Source: JBLHRE01 sp047625765 (lineage in GTDB: Bacteria; Bacteroidota; Bacteroidia; Flavobacteriales; JBLHRE01). Taken from it: a DNA stretch of 7,501 bases. The stretch spans positions 1 to 7,501 of the forward strand of contig JBLHRE010000088.1 in NCBI GenBank assembly GCA_047625765.1. Reading direction: 5' to 3'. Below, in pieces: positions 1 through 6,065 of this stretch. Under the pieces are notes generated by a model. That model made no database searches. It had not been told where the DNA came from and saw nothing but the letters and a program-made list of their open reading frames with translations. The stretch's first letter is position 1. Each line of letters begins with the position of its first letter. The position numbers and the translations under genes were made by a program.

Positions 1-695
1 GTACCGTTTCAAAAGCAAAAGCCTATTTACAACAGTACGAGAAGTTTAATTCAGAATTACCACAATTGTTGGATTCAGCAAGAGTGTATTTAAATGCTAT
101 TCCAAAATCAGAGAATACTAAGTTTTCCTTAGAAGTGTATTATTTCTATTTGAAAAATGATTTTCAAGCGATTCTTAATTTGGTCGAAAAGCAAGATGAA
201 GGGGTAATTATCCAAACCCTAAAAGGGTTGGATTGGGATAACAAAGATGCATGGACTGCTTACCGTATTGGGCAGGCTTACCAAAATTCCACTAATTCTA
301 TTAAAGCTAAAATTTATTATCAAGAGGCAATTGCATTGGCTCCTTCTGTACTCGAGTTTCAAGAAAAACTAGGGCTTATAGCTGCGAAACTGCAAGATTG
401 GAACTTGGCAAACGACCTATTATCTCAAGTTGTAAAGAGCGATCCAAATCGATCGGAATCGTGGAGTAATTTGGGTTTTGTTTATTTGCAAAAGGGAAAG
501 CAAAAAGAAGCAGAAAATTGTTATAAAAAAGCATTGGCATTAGATCCTGATTATATTCAAGCATTGTTAAATTTGGCAGGTCTTTATTTTCAACAAGGAA
601 ATAATGTCCAGGGTGAAAAAGCACTTAGGAATATTCTTAAGATTGACCCCAATCATCAACAAGCACAATACATATTGCAAACCATAGGCGCATGA
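1..695 (+). CDS. TPR-repeat protein, 3' part (5' end outside window)
   Basis: The frame is open from base 3 (Thr-Val-Ser-Lys...) to a TGA at 693-695, so the true start lies upstream; the TTG at 66 is not a credible start. About 230 residues are visible. From about base 246 to 656 there are four tandem TPR units of 34 residues each, with the usual pattern (small residues at positions 8 and 20, then the ends APS, DPN, DPD and DPN). The more N-terminal part is helical and could hold further, degenerate repeats. TPRs are protein-protein interaction scaffolds, and no catalytic motif is visible. No signal peptide can be judged because the N-terminus is missing. The stop overlaps the start of mltG (ATGA), which implies a shared transcript and translational coupling, so a role in envelope or cell-wall assembly is possible but only inferred. 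TPR content is certain; the specific function is unknown. Confidence 0.85.
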   Translation, partial: TVSKAKAYLQQYEKFNSELPQLLDSARVYLNAIPKSENTKFSLEVYYFYLKNDFQAILNLVEKQDEGVIIQTLKGLDWDNKDAWTAYRIGQAYQNSTNSIKAKIYYQEAIALAPSVLEFQEKLGLIAAKLQDWNLANDLLSQVVKSDPNRSESWSNLGFVYLQKGKQKEAENCYKKALALDPDYIQALLNLAGLYFQQGNNVQGEKALRNILKIDPNHQQAQYILQTIGA

Positions 696-1792
696 CATTT
701 TTTAAGGAGAACAGAAAAACATTTGGTGAAGCAAAGAACCCTCTAGTTATGATTGGAAGGATAAGCTTGTTACTAGGAATTATTTTGGTTTGCATTGTTG
801 GCTTTAAAATGTACCAATACATTAATTCCAATAACATAACACTAGAAGAGGGCCAAGAATATGTTTTGACAATTCCAACAGGATATACCTATGATGAGGT
901 TTATGTTATGTTGGAGGAAAAGGAGATACTGAAAAATACTTTCGGCTTTCAGATAGTTGCTGTGCTTAAAAAATATCCAGATTTAGTGCGCTCTGGGCGT
1001 TATACTATAGAAGCAGGGATGAGCAATAGCGAGTTGATAAACATGCTACGTTCGGGCTATCAAAACATTATGAAAATAACCTTTAACAATGTCGGTTTTG
1101 TTGAAGAAATGGTTGGGATGGTTGCTAAAAAAATAGAGCCAGATAGTCTTGCCTTGTTGCAAGCTATTCGCAATGCCGAGTTGAATAGAGATTATGGTTT
1201 TAATGAAAGAAATGTTGCAGCGCTCTTTATTCCAAATACTTATGAGCTGTATTGGAACACCACTGCCGAAGCTTTTGTCTACAGAATGTCTATGGAATTT
1301 GAAGCGTTTTGGACGGAAGAACGCAGAAGAAAGGCAGCCGATTTAAATTTGAGCCTTACAGAAGTAACAACATTAGCATCTATTGTACAGAAAGAAACAC
1401 TGCGAAGAGATGAACAACCTGTAGTTGCTGGATTGTATTTGAACCGCTTAAAGAAAAACTGGAAATTACAATCGGACCCAACGGTAATCTACGCCTTAAA
1501 AGAAAAGTATAACAATAGAGATACTGTTATTAGACGCGTATTGTATAGCGATTTAAAAATTGTATCAGATTACAATACATATCTAAATAAGGGATTACCA
1601 CCAGGACCGATTTGTTTGCCAGAGATACAGGCAATAGATGCTGTATTGAATCATGAAGAGCATAATTACATGTATATGTGTGCGAAAGAAGATTTTTCAG
1701 GATGCCACAATTTTGCTGTAAATGGTACCCAGCACTTAATTAACAGAAGAAAATATACTCGTGCCCTAAATCGTAGAAAGATTAATCGCTAA
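692..1792 (+). CDS. mltG: Endolytic murein transglycosylase MltG (YceG-like)
   Basis: This 366-residue membrane-anchored enzyme belongs to the family that cleaves nascent peptidoglycan strands internally, leaving 1,6-anhydro ends and so limiting glycan length. A short basic cytoplasmic N-terminus is followed by one membrane helix at about residues 21-38. A LysM-like region (about 50-120) includes the typical SGRYTIEAGMS...LRSG stretch. The catalytic YceG domain carries FIPNTYELYW (179-188), the motif ASIVQKE (229-235) with the family's catalytic glutamate, LQSDPTVIYAL (259-269) and GLPPGPICLPE (301-311). The length is normal for Bacteroidota members. The ATG at 692 is chosen because it overlaps the upstream TGA (ATGA) and puts the membrane helix near the N-terminus. 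It is probably co-transcribed with the upstream TPR gene. The C-terminus is strongly basic (NRRKYTRALNRRKINR). Nothing suggests a defect. Confidence 0.95.
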   Translation: MTFFKENRKTFGEAKNPLVMIGRISLLLGIILVCIVGFKMYQYINSNNITLEEGQEYVLTIPTGYTYDEVYVMLEEKEILKNTFGFQIVAVLKKYPDLVRSGRYTIEAGMSNSELINMLRSGYQNIMKITFNNVGFVEEMVGMVAKKIEPDSLALLQAIRNAELNRDYGFNERNVAALFIPNTYELYWNTTAEAFVYRMSMEFEAFWTEERRRKAADLNLSLTEVTTLASIVQKETLRRDEQPVVAGLYLNRLKKNWKLQSDPTVIYALKEKYNNRDTVIRRVLYSDLKIVSDYNTYLNKGLPPGPICLPEIQAIDAVLNHEEHNYMYMCAKEDFSGCHNFAVNGTQHLINRRKYTRALNRRKINR

Positions 1793-1796
1793 GGAC

Positions 1797-1804
1797 TACA
1801 TTTG
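1797..1804 (+). promoter_or_regulatory. Candidate Bacteroidota -7 promoter box (TACATTTG) for the phosphohexomutase gene
   Basis: TACATTTG matches the Bacteroidota primary-sigma -7 consensus TAnnTTTG at all fixed positions. It lies five bases after the mltG stop and 28 bases before the next ATG. By analogy with the rnpB box in this window, transcription would begin near 1809-1811 and leave an A-rich leader of about 23 bases. No clear TTG is seen at the expected -33 position, which falls in the end of mltG, so this could be chance. If real, it separates the mutase-Smr pair from the TPR-mltG pair. Confidence 0.4.
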
Positions 1805-1832
1805 CCGCGCCTTAAGAAAAAAACACACAACG

Positions 1833-3236
1833 ATGCATTTGAAATTTGGAACAGATGGCTGGAGAGCTATCATTGGAGACGACTATACCGTAGATAACGT
1901 AGCAAGGGTAAGTATTGCCACTGCAGATTGGGTGTTGAAAAACGCTAAAAACCCATCGGTAGTTATTGGTTACGACTGTCGTTTTGGAGGAGAGATGTTT
2001 GCGAAAACAGTAGCCAAAGTTTTGGTTCAAAAAGGTGTAAAGGTGTTTTTGTCTGATTCTTATGTAAGCACACCAATGGTTTCGTTGGGGGTAAAAGAAT
2101 TGGGTGCTTCCTTAGGAGTAGTTATTACGGCAAGTCACAATCCAGCATCCTATAATGGTTTCAAATTAAAAGGATCTTTTGGAGGCCCACTGTTGCCAAA
2201 GAATATTTCTGAAGTTGAGGCGTTGATTCCTGAGGAGAACATTATCTCATTAGATGCAATTGACTTAAATAAATTTGAGTTTGAAGGAGCATTGAATATG
2301 GTTGATTTAGAGACCATGTATATAGAACATGTAGAAGCCAACTTCGATTTTAAGGCCATGGCCGAATCTGGTTTAGAATTTGCTTACGATGGAATGTACG
2401 GTGCAGGACAAGGGGCAATGCGTAGGTTGTTTCCAGACGGAACATTTTTGCACTGCGATATCAACCCCGGCTTTGAAGGTATTGCTCCAGAACCAATCTT
2501 AAAGAACTTACAAGAATTTCAACAAGTAATAGAGCTTTCTGGTAACCTAGATTCTGGTTTAGCTACAGATGGTGATGCCGACCGTATTGGCTTGTTTGAC
2601 CACGAAGGAATCTTTGTTGATTCGCATCATATTATTTTATTGTTGATACACTATATGTGTAAATACAAAGGAATGTCTGGTAAGGTGGTTACTGCTTTTT
2701 CTGTTACCGATAAGGTAAAGAAAATGTGCGAAATCTATGGCTTAGAACAAGAAACAGAAAAAATTGGATTCAAATATATTGCAGGTCATTTCTTAGAAGA
2801 AGATGTGCTGTTGGGTGGCGAAGAATCTGGAGGAATTGCAATAAAAGGACATATTCCAGAACGCGATGGTATCTGGATGGGATTAGTGATTTGGGAATTT
2901 ATGGCTAAGTCTGGTAAAAGCTTGCAAGAGCTTATTGACGAGGTTTACGAATTGGTTGGTCCATTCTCGTTTAGCAGAAACGATTTGCATATTACCGAAG
3001 CCCAGAAAGTTGAAGCAATGCGTAAATGCGAAGCAGGAGAAATTACAGCTTTTGGTACAGATAAAGTAGAGCGATTAGAAACTATTGATGGTTATAAGTT
3101 TTTCTTATCAGACGATGAGTGGTTGATGATTCGTCCTTCTGGTACAGAACCAGTTTTGCGTACTTACTGTGAAGCAGCAAGTATGGAGCGTGTTGAAGAG
3201 TTATTGGCTATTTGTGAAAAGCAATTATTAGCTTAA
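1833..3236 (+). CDS. Phosphohexomutase (phosphoglucomutase/phosphomannomutase family)
   Basis: This 467-residue cytoplasmic enzyme of the alpha-D-phosphohexomutase superfamily (COG1109) interconverts the 1- and 6-phosphates of hexoses through a phosphoserine. All four signature loops are present: the N-terminal FGTDGWR (5-11); the phosphoserine loop TASHNP (99-104) with Ser101; the Mg2+ loop DGDADRIG (246-253); the sugar-specificity loop GGEESGG (328-334); and the C-terminal phosphate-binding loop RPSGTEP (434-440). The length is full. The GEESGG loop differs from the GEMSGH type of classical bacterial PMM/PGM and from the GGEQSGH type of GlmM. The substrate (glucose, mannose or glucosamine phosphate) therefore cannot be fixed, and I give no symbol. 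The start codon has an A-rich leader and no strong Shine-Dalgarno site. The stop overlaps the next ATG by one base (TAATG), indicating coupling to the Smr gene. Confidence 0.93.
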   Translation: MHLKFGTDGWRAIIGDDYTVDNVARVSIATADWVLKNAKNPSVVIGYDCRFGGEMFAKTVAKVLVQKGVKVFLSDSYVSTPMVSLGVKELGASLGVVITASHNPASYNGFKLKGSFGGPLLPKNISEVEALIPEENIISLDAIDLNKFEFEGALNMVDLETMYIEHVEANFDFKAMAESGLEFAYDGMYGAGQGAMRRLFPDGTFLHCDINPGFEGIAPEPILKNLQEFQQVIELSGNLDSGLATDGDADRIGLFDHEGIFVDSHHIILLLIHYMCKYKGMSGKVVTAFSVTDKVKKMCEIYGLEQETEKIGFKYIAGHFLEEDVLLGGEESGGIAIKGHIPERDGIWMGLVIWEFMAKSGKSLQELIDEVYELVGPFSFSRNDLHITEAQKVEAMRKCEAGEITAFGTDKVERLETIDGYKFFLSDDEWLMIRPSGTEPVLRTYCEAASMERVEELLAICEKQLLA

Positions 3237-3778
3237 TGATTTGTAAGGGAGACATAATATGTTTTAAAGATGCTGAAGGAGGCGGAGAAGTACTTGCGGT
3301 TTATCTAGACCAAAGAGCATTAGTGCTGCGCGATGATGGCTTTGAACAAGTGTTTCCTATAAGCGAATTGTTAGTGCCACAAGTTTCTGAAGAAGAAATG
3401 GCGCATCTTATGCTCAATGCAAATTTCGAGGCAATCATCGAACAGAAAGAAGGAAAACAGAAATCGAAAACGGATCCAAAACTAGTTACTAAATACCACG
3501 AGCCTTACGAAGTGGACTTGCATATTGAAGCCATTATGGAACGTTTCAAACATTTGAGTAATGGCGAAATATTGCAAATTCAGATAGGTCATGCTCGATC
3601 CAAACTGGAATATGGCCTAATGAACAAGCAGAGTAAATTGGTGTTTATACATGGAGTAGGGCAAGGGGTCTTGCGAGACGAATTGTACAAAATGCTATGC
3701 GAATATCCCGGTATCAAACATTTCGATGCTTCTTACAGAAAGTATGGCTTTGGCGCTACAGAGGTAAACCTTATTTAA
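3236..3778 (+). CDS. Short Smr-domain protein (MutS2-like C-terminal domain)
   Basis: The protein has 180 residues. The first 50 or so (KGDIICFKDAEGGGEVLAVY..., 4-23) look like a small beta domain of the kind found at the N-terminus of Bacteroidota DUF2027/Smr proteins. A charged linker (about 65-88) leads to an Smr domain (about 90-180). This domain contains the DLHIE motif (94-98, equivalent to LDLHG), an ILQIQIGHARSKLE helix, and the HGVGQGVLR loop (139-147, equivalent to HGxGxGxLR). Smr domains bind nucleic acids, and some are endonucleases in recombination control or on stalled ribosomes; which applies here is unknown. The usual Bacteroidota DUF2027 proteins, as I recall them, are about twice this length, with a middle domain that is absent here. 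The gene is coupled to the mutase gene by TAATG. Its stop is shared within TTAA with the convergent gene. Smr assignment is firm; the role is not. Confidence 0.85.
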   Translation: MICKGDIICFKDAEGGGEVLAVYLDQRALVLRDDGFEQVFPISELLVPQVSEEEMAHLMLNANFEAIIEQKEGKQKSKTDPKLVTKYHEPYEVDLHIEAIMERFKHLSNGEILQIQIGHARSKLEYGLMNKQSKLVFIHGVGQGVLRDELYKMLCEYPGIKHFDASYRKYGFGATEVNLI

Positions 3779-4722
3779 GCAAGCCCTATGTGGAATACAG
3801 CATCTCCTTTGTTTACGATAGGAGCATTGTTAATGCCAAAAATGTAGCAATCACAGGGGGCAGTGATTTTCTTTTCAAAGTCTCCATAAGGGTCGGTAAT
3901 AAAACCTAAAACATCTTTCTTTTTAACAAAGATTCCATTTCGAATGTTTAGGTATAGCATACCCGAATGAGGGGCACGGATCCATTTCGATTCTTTCAAC
4001 AGTACCGTTTCTTCCAAGGGCTTAGGATGGGGTTCAATCATTCCTAAGGAATGCAATACACGTAAAGTTCCTTCAACACCCATGGTCATTACTTTTGGGT
4101 GAATTTTTTTACTCTTGCCGCCTTCAAACAATAATACATTAACCCCTAATTTGGTTAGGCTATCGCGGATGGATTTAGTGACACAGGCTGACTCTATTAT
4201 AAAAGGAGGTGCAAATGTTTTCGCCAATTCCATCAAATTATTCTGCTTGGGTGCTATACGAATTTGAGGATGATTGGCACGTTCGTTACCACCTGTATGA
4301 AAATCCAATACATAATCGACCAAGGGTGCAATTTCTTTCATGAATTTGAAAGCAAACTGAGAAGCCAAAGAACCTGTTGCTGCTCCAGGGAAGGAGCGAT
4401 TCAAATCTCTGCCATCCGGCAAAAAACGATCTTGGTTTAAGTAGCCAAAGACATTCAGGACCGGAATACAAACAATGGTACCAATAAGTGGCTTATTGTA
4501 TTTTTCTCTAATCATTTTACGGATTATAGCAACACCATTAATCTCATCGCCATGTACACCAGCCATAAGTAATACGGTTGGCCCTGGCTTTTTGCCACGT
4601 TCGATAATAACAGGAATAGTAATAGAATTTCGTGTGTGCAATTTTGCCACTTCCATTTCTATCACCAACGATTTACCAAGCGCTACGGCTTGGCCTAGTA
4701 TTACAAAAGGCTCTTTATGCAT
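3775..4722 (-). CDS. Succinylglutamate desuccinylase/aspartoacylase-family zinc hydrolase
   Basis: This 315-residue cytoplasmic protein (no signal peptide) belongs to the AstE/AspA branch of the M14 carboxypeptidase fold, which cleaves N-acyl amino acids or related amides with one zinc ion. Visible features are AGVHGDE (54-60), whose His57 and Glu60 are the first two zinc ligands; DGRDLNRSFPG (103-113), the substrate-carboxylate binding region; DFHTGG (140-145) with the third ligand His142; and LFEGG (198-202) with the likely catalytic Glu200. The C-terminal part (about 248-315; IRAPHSGML..., ITAPCDCYI..., VNKGDAVFHIG) resembles the beta-barrel, biotinyl-like domain of this subfamily. No arginine-catabolism genes surround it, so a true AstE role is unlikely. 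Relatives elsewhere are often next to rimK-type ligases, but none is present here. The substrate is unknown. It follows the TPR gene on the same strand after 71 bases and converges on the Smr gene. Confidence 0.9.
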   Translation of the reverse strand: MHKEPFVILGQAVALGKSLVIEMEVAKLHTRNSITIPVIIERGKKPGPTVLLMAGVHGDEINGVAIIRKMIREKYNKPLIGTIVCIPVLNVFGYLNQDRFLPDGRDLNRSFPGAATGSLASQFAFKFMKEIAPLVDYVLDFHTGGNERANHPQIRIAPKQNNLMELAKTFAPPFIIESACVTKSIRDSLTKLGVNVLLFEGGKSKKIHPKVMTMGVEGTLRVLHSLGMIEPHPKPLEETVLLKESKWIRAPHSGMLYLNIRNGIFVKKKDVLGFITDPYGDFEKKITAPCDCYIFGINNAPIVNKGDAVFHIGLA

Positions 4723-4793
4723 ACTGTAAATGTAGCTGAATATTTAATTTGGGGGTTGTATTCCTTTAAGAGGATAACTAATGAAATTGACAT

Positions 4794-5420
4794 CTATTCT
4801 GCCGAGGGTAAATTTACAAGTAACAGTTCTATTTCCGAATCATCGGGATATGCTCTCAGGTAATTGCTACAATACTTGGCTGCGTCTAAACATCTTTTAT
4901 CATCTTCTGTAAACCAATGGGTGTATGCTAAAGCTAATTGATGCATTGCCGTTTTGTCTAAAGGCTTAGCCTCTAAGGCAGCTTGGTAGTATCCAATAGC
5001 CAAAAACCATTGTTGTTTCTCTAAAAAGGTATCGCCTTGAGCAAGGTAATGTGGGTATGGGTCAACAGACATGGGAGGAGTCGGTAAATCGGGCCTATAA
5101 GTGGCTACCATTTCTGAATATATACTAGGGGTTTGAGAAATGTATACGACCCCGACAGTAGCAGAGCCAATTAAAAGAGAAAAGATGATAGCTGCTTTTG
5201 CAAAGCGCTTTTTATTTTCAGCTTCAATTTTAGCTCTAATCTCTAGGAGTAATTCTGGCGAAGCTTTTGGGTAAGCCCCGTGTTTGGCTTTTGCTTGACG
5301 GAATAATTCCCTCATTTCTGCAAAAGACCTAGGTTGGTCGAAAATGCGTTTTCTTTTACCTAATAGATTTTTGTTGTTTTTTATGGAGGTGTTAAAACCT
5401 AATAAGGACCCTGCAAACAT
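4794..5420 (-). CDS. Single-pass membrane protein with TPR-like C-terminal domain, unrecognised
   Basis: The protein has 208 residues and I do not recognise a named family. Residues 1-73 are hydrophilic and basic (for example GKRKR at 21-25) and largely helical (FAEMRELFRQAKAKHG..., ELLLEIRAKIEAENKKR). A single membrane helix lies at about 75-95 (AKAAIIFSLLIGSATVGVVYI). The positive charges before it favour a cytoplasmic N-terminus and a periplasmic C-terminus. A proline-rich linker (110-123) leads to TPR-like helices: YLAQGDTFLEKQQWFLAIGYYQAALEAKP is a good TPR unit ending near residue 153, and a second follows at about 156-192. The length looks complete. The ATG at 5420 has an A-rich leader. 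The gene diverges from rnpB and probably shares direction, and perhaps a transcript, with the downstream hydrolase gene. A scaffold or adaptor role in the envelope is inferred from architecture only. Confidence 0.8.
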   Translation of the reverse strand: MFAGSLLGFNTSIKNNKNLLGKRKRIFDQPRSFAEMRELFRQAKAKHGAYPKASPELLLEIRAKIEAENKKRFAKAAIIFSLLIGSATVGVVYISQTPSIYSEMVATYRPDLPTPPMSVDPYPHYLAQGDTFLEKQQWFLAIGYYQAALEAKPLDKTAMHQLALAYTHWFTEDDKRCLDAAKYCSNYLRAYPDDSEIELLLVNLPSAE

Positions 5421-5607
5421 TTTTTTGATTGTGATTTAAGATGTATAAATAGAACAATAAAATAGGTCTGCTTGTAGGTGTTTTTTGCAGCACACACTCT
5501 GTTTGGAGATTCAGAATTGAAGGTAATGTTTTCCGTTTAAAAATAGTGTCTTGATAATCAATTAGTTATTAAACTCAACAACTGTTCAAATATCAATTAA
5601 ATAAACG

Positions 5608-5615
5608 TACCTTTG
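5608..5615 (+). promoter_or_regulatory. -7 promoter box (TACCTTTG) of rnpB
   Basis: TACCTTTG is an exact match to the Bacteroidota -7 consensus TAnnTTTG. It ends five bases before the first base of the P1 helix of RNase P RNA (5621), which is where transcription should start. A TTC at 5585-5587, twenty bases upstream, is the best but imperfect candidate for the -33 TTG element. The fit between box and RNA 5' end makes this the best-supported promoter in the window. Confidence 0.72.
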
Positions 5616-5620
5616 CACCC

Positions 5621-6001
5621 GCAAACAGTTCTTATCGCTTCCGGCTCCGGCAAGAAGAGGAAAGTCCGGACAGCATAGAGCACCATACTTCCTAACGGGA
5701 AGGCACCTTTCGGGGTGACAGCCAGTGTAGCAGAAAATAACCGCCCGTCTAGGCGGGTAAGGGTGAAAAGGTGAGGTAAGAGCTCACCAGTACTTCGGGC
5801 GACCGAGTAGCTGTATAAACCTTATGGGCTGCAATGCCATGTATATCTCGATGCTTTTTTTGGGCTGATAACTGCTCGTTATTTTTGCTTCGGCAATTTC
5901 GAGAGGGGTAGGCAGATTGAGCTTGTGGGTGACCACAAGCCTAGATAAATGATAGGAATCTCGGCTATGCCGGGATAACAGAATCCGGCTTATACGTTTG
6001 C
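5621..6001 (+). ncRNA. rnpB: RNase P RNA, bacterial type A
   Basis: This is the catalytic RNA of RNase P, which removes 5' leaders from precursor tRNAs. The ends are set by helix P1: GCAAAC (5621-5626) pairs with GTTTGC (5996-6001). P2 is TTCTTATC (5629-5636) with GATAGGAA (5951-5958). The first conserved core, GAGGAAAGTCCGGACA, is at 5657-5672 and its P4 partner ACAGAATCCGGC at 5978-5989. The GGTGAG/GTAAGAG/CTCACC hairpin (5770-5788) holds the conserved GGTAAGAG element. L15 with GGGGTAGGC (5905-5913) is the site that pairs with the tRNA CCA end. P18 is a perfect 8-bp stem with a GTGA loop (5921-5940). A further 7-bp hairpin at 5959-5975, between P2 and P4, fits P19. The total of about 381 bases is normal. 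An exact -7 box lies just upstream and a hairpin just downstream. Confidence 0.97.
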
Positions 6002-6011
6002 AAAATTATTT

Positions 6012-6037
6012 TCAGCGTCATCGCGAGATGACGCTGA
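6012..6037 (+). terminator. GNRA-capped hairpin after rnpB, probable weak terminator or 3'-end element
   Basis: TCAGCGTCATC (6012-6022) pairs perfectly with GATGACGCTGA (6027-6037) around a GCGA tetraloop, giving an 11-bp stem. It begins ten bases after the end of P1. The sequence after it is T-rich but starts ATCAATTTTG, so it lacks the immediate U-run of a strong intrinsic terminator. It may terminate rnpB only in part, protect or guide 3' processing, or act in the leader of the helicase gene that starts at 6066. Confidence 0.55.
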
Positions 6038-6065
6038 TCAATTTTGAAATTTTATTTTTATTTAT

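Noticed and set aside
66..68. TTG as the start of the first TPR gene
   Set aside because: The same frame is open and codes plausible helical protein back to base 3, so the gene simply continues beyond the window.
704..709. AAGGAG as a Shine-Dalgarno site for a later mltG start
   Set aside because: No in-frame start codon follows at suitable distance; the bases encode Lys-Glu within the MltG N-terminus.
3697..3909. Open frames overlapping real genes in other frames or on the opposite strand, such as this one
   Set aside because: They have no domain features and overlap well-supported genes, so they are shadows.
4723..4793. Terminator or promoter between the membrane TPR gene and the hydrolase gene
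   Set aside because: There is only a short near-palindrome (CCTTTAAGAGG) with no T-run. A TACATTTA stretch on the minus strand is too close to the ATG and lacks a -33 box. It is not strong enough to call.
5421..5607. Promoter for the minus-strand TPR gene, or a small gene, in the divergent region
   Set aside because: No exact TAnnTTTG is present on the minus strand near the gene; partial matches such as TATTTTTA at 5545-5538 are expected in AT-rich DNA. No small reading frame with family-like features was seen.
5855..5861. Seven-T run read as a terminator
   Set aside because: It lies inside the RNase P RNA, whose conserved P18, P19, P4 and P1 strands all follow downstream; the RNA must be transcribed past it.
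6012..6037. Hairpin as a dispersed REP-like repeat (GTCATCGCGA motif)
   Set aside because: It occurs once in the window, so repetition cannot be shown; a genome-wide search would be needed. A 3'-end element for rnpB is the simpler reading.
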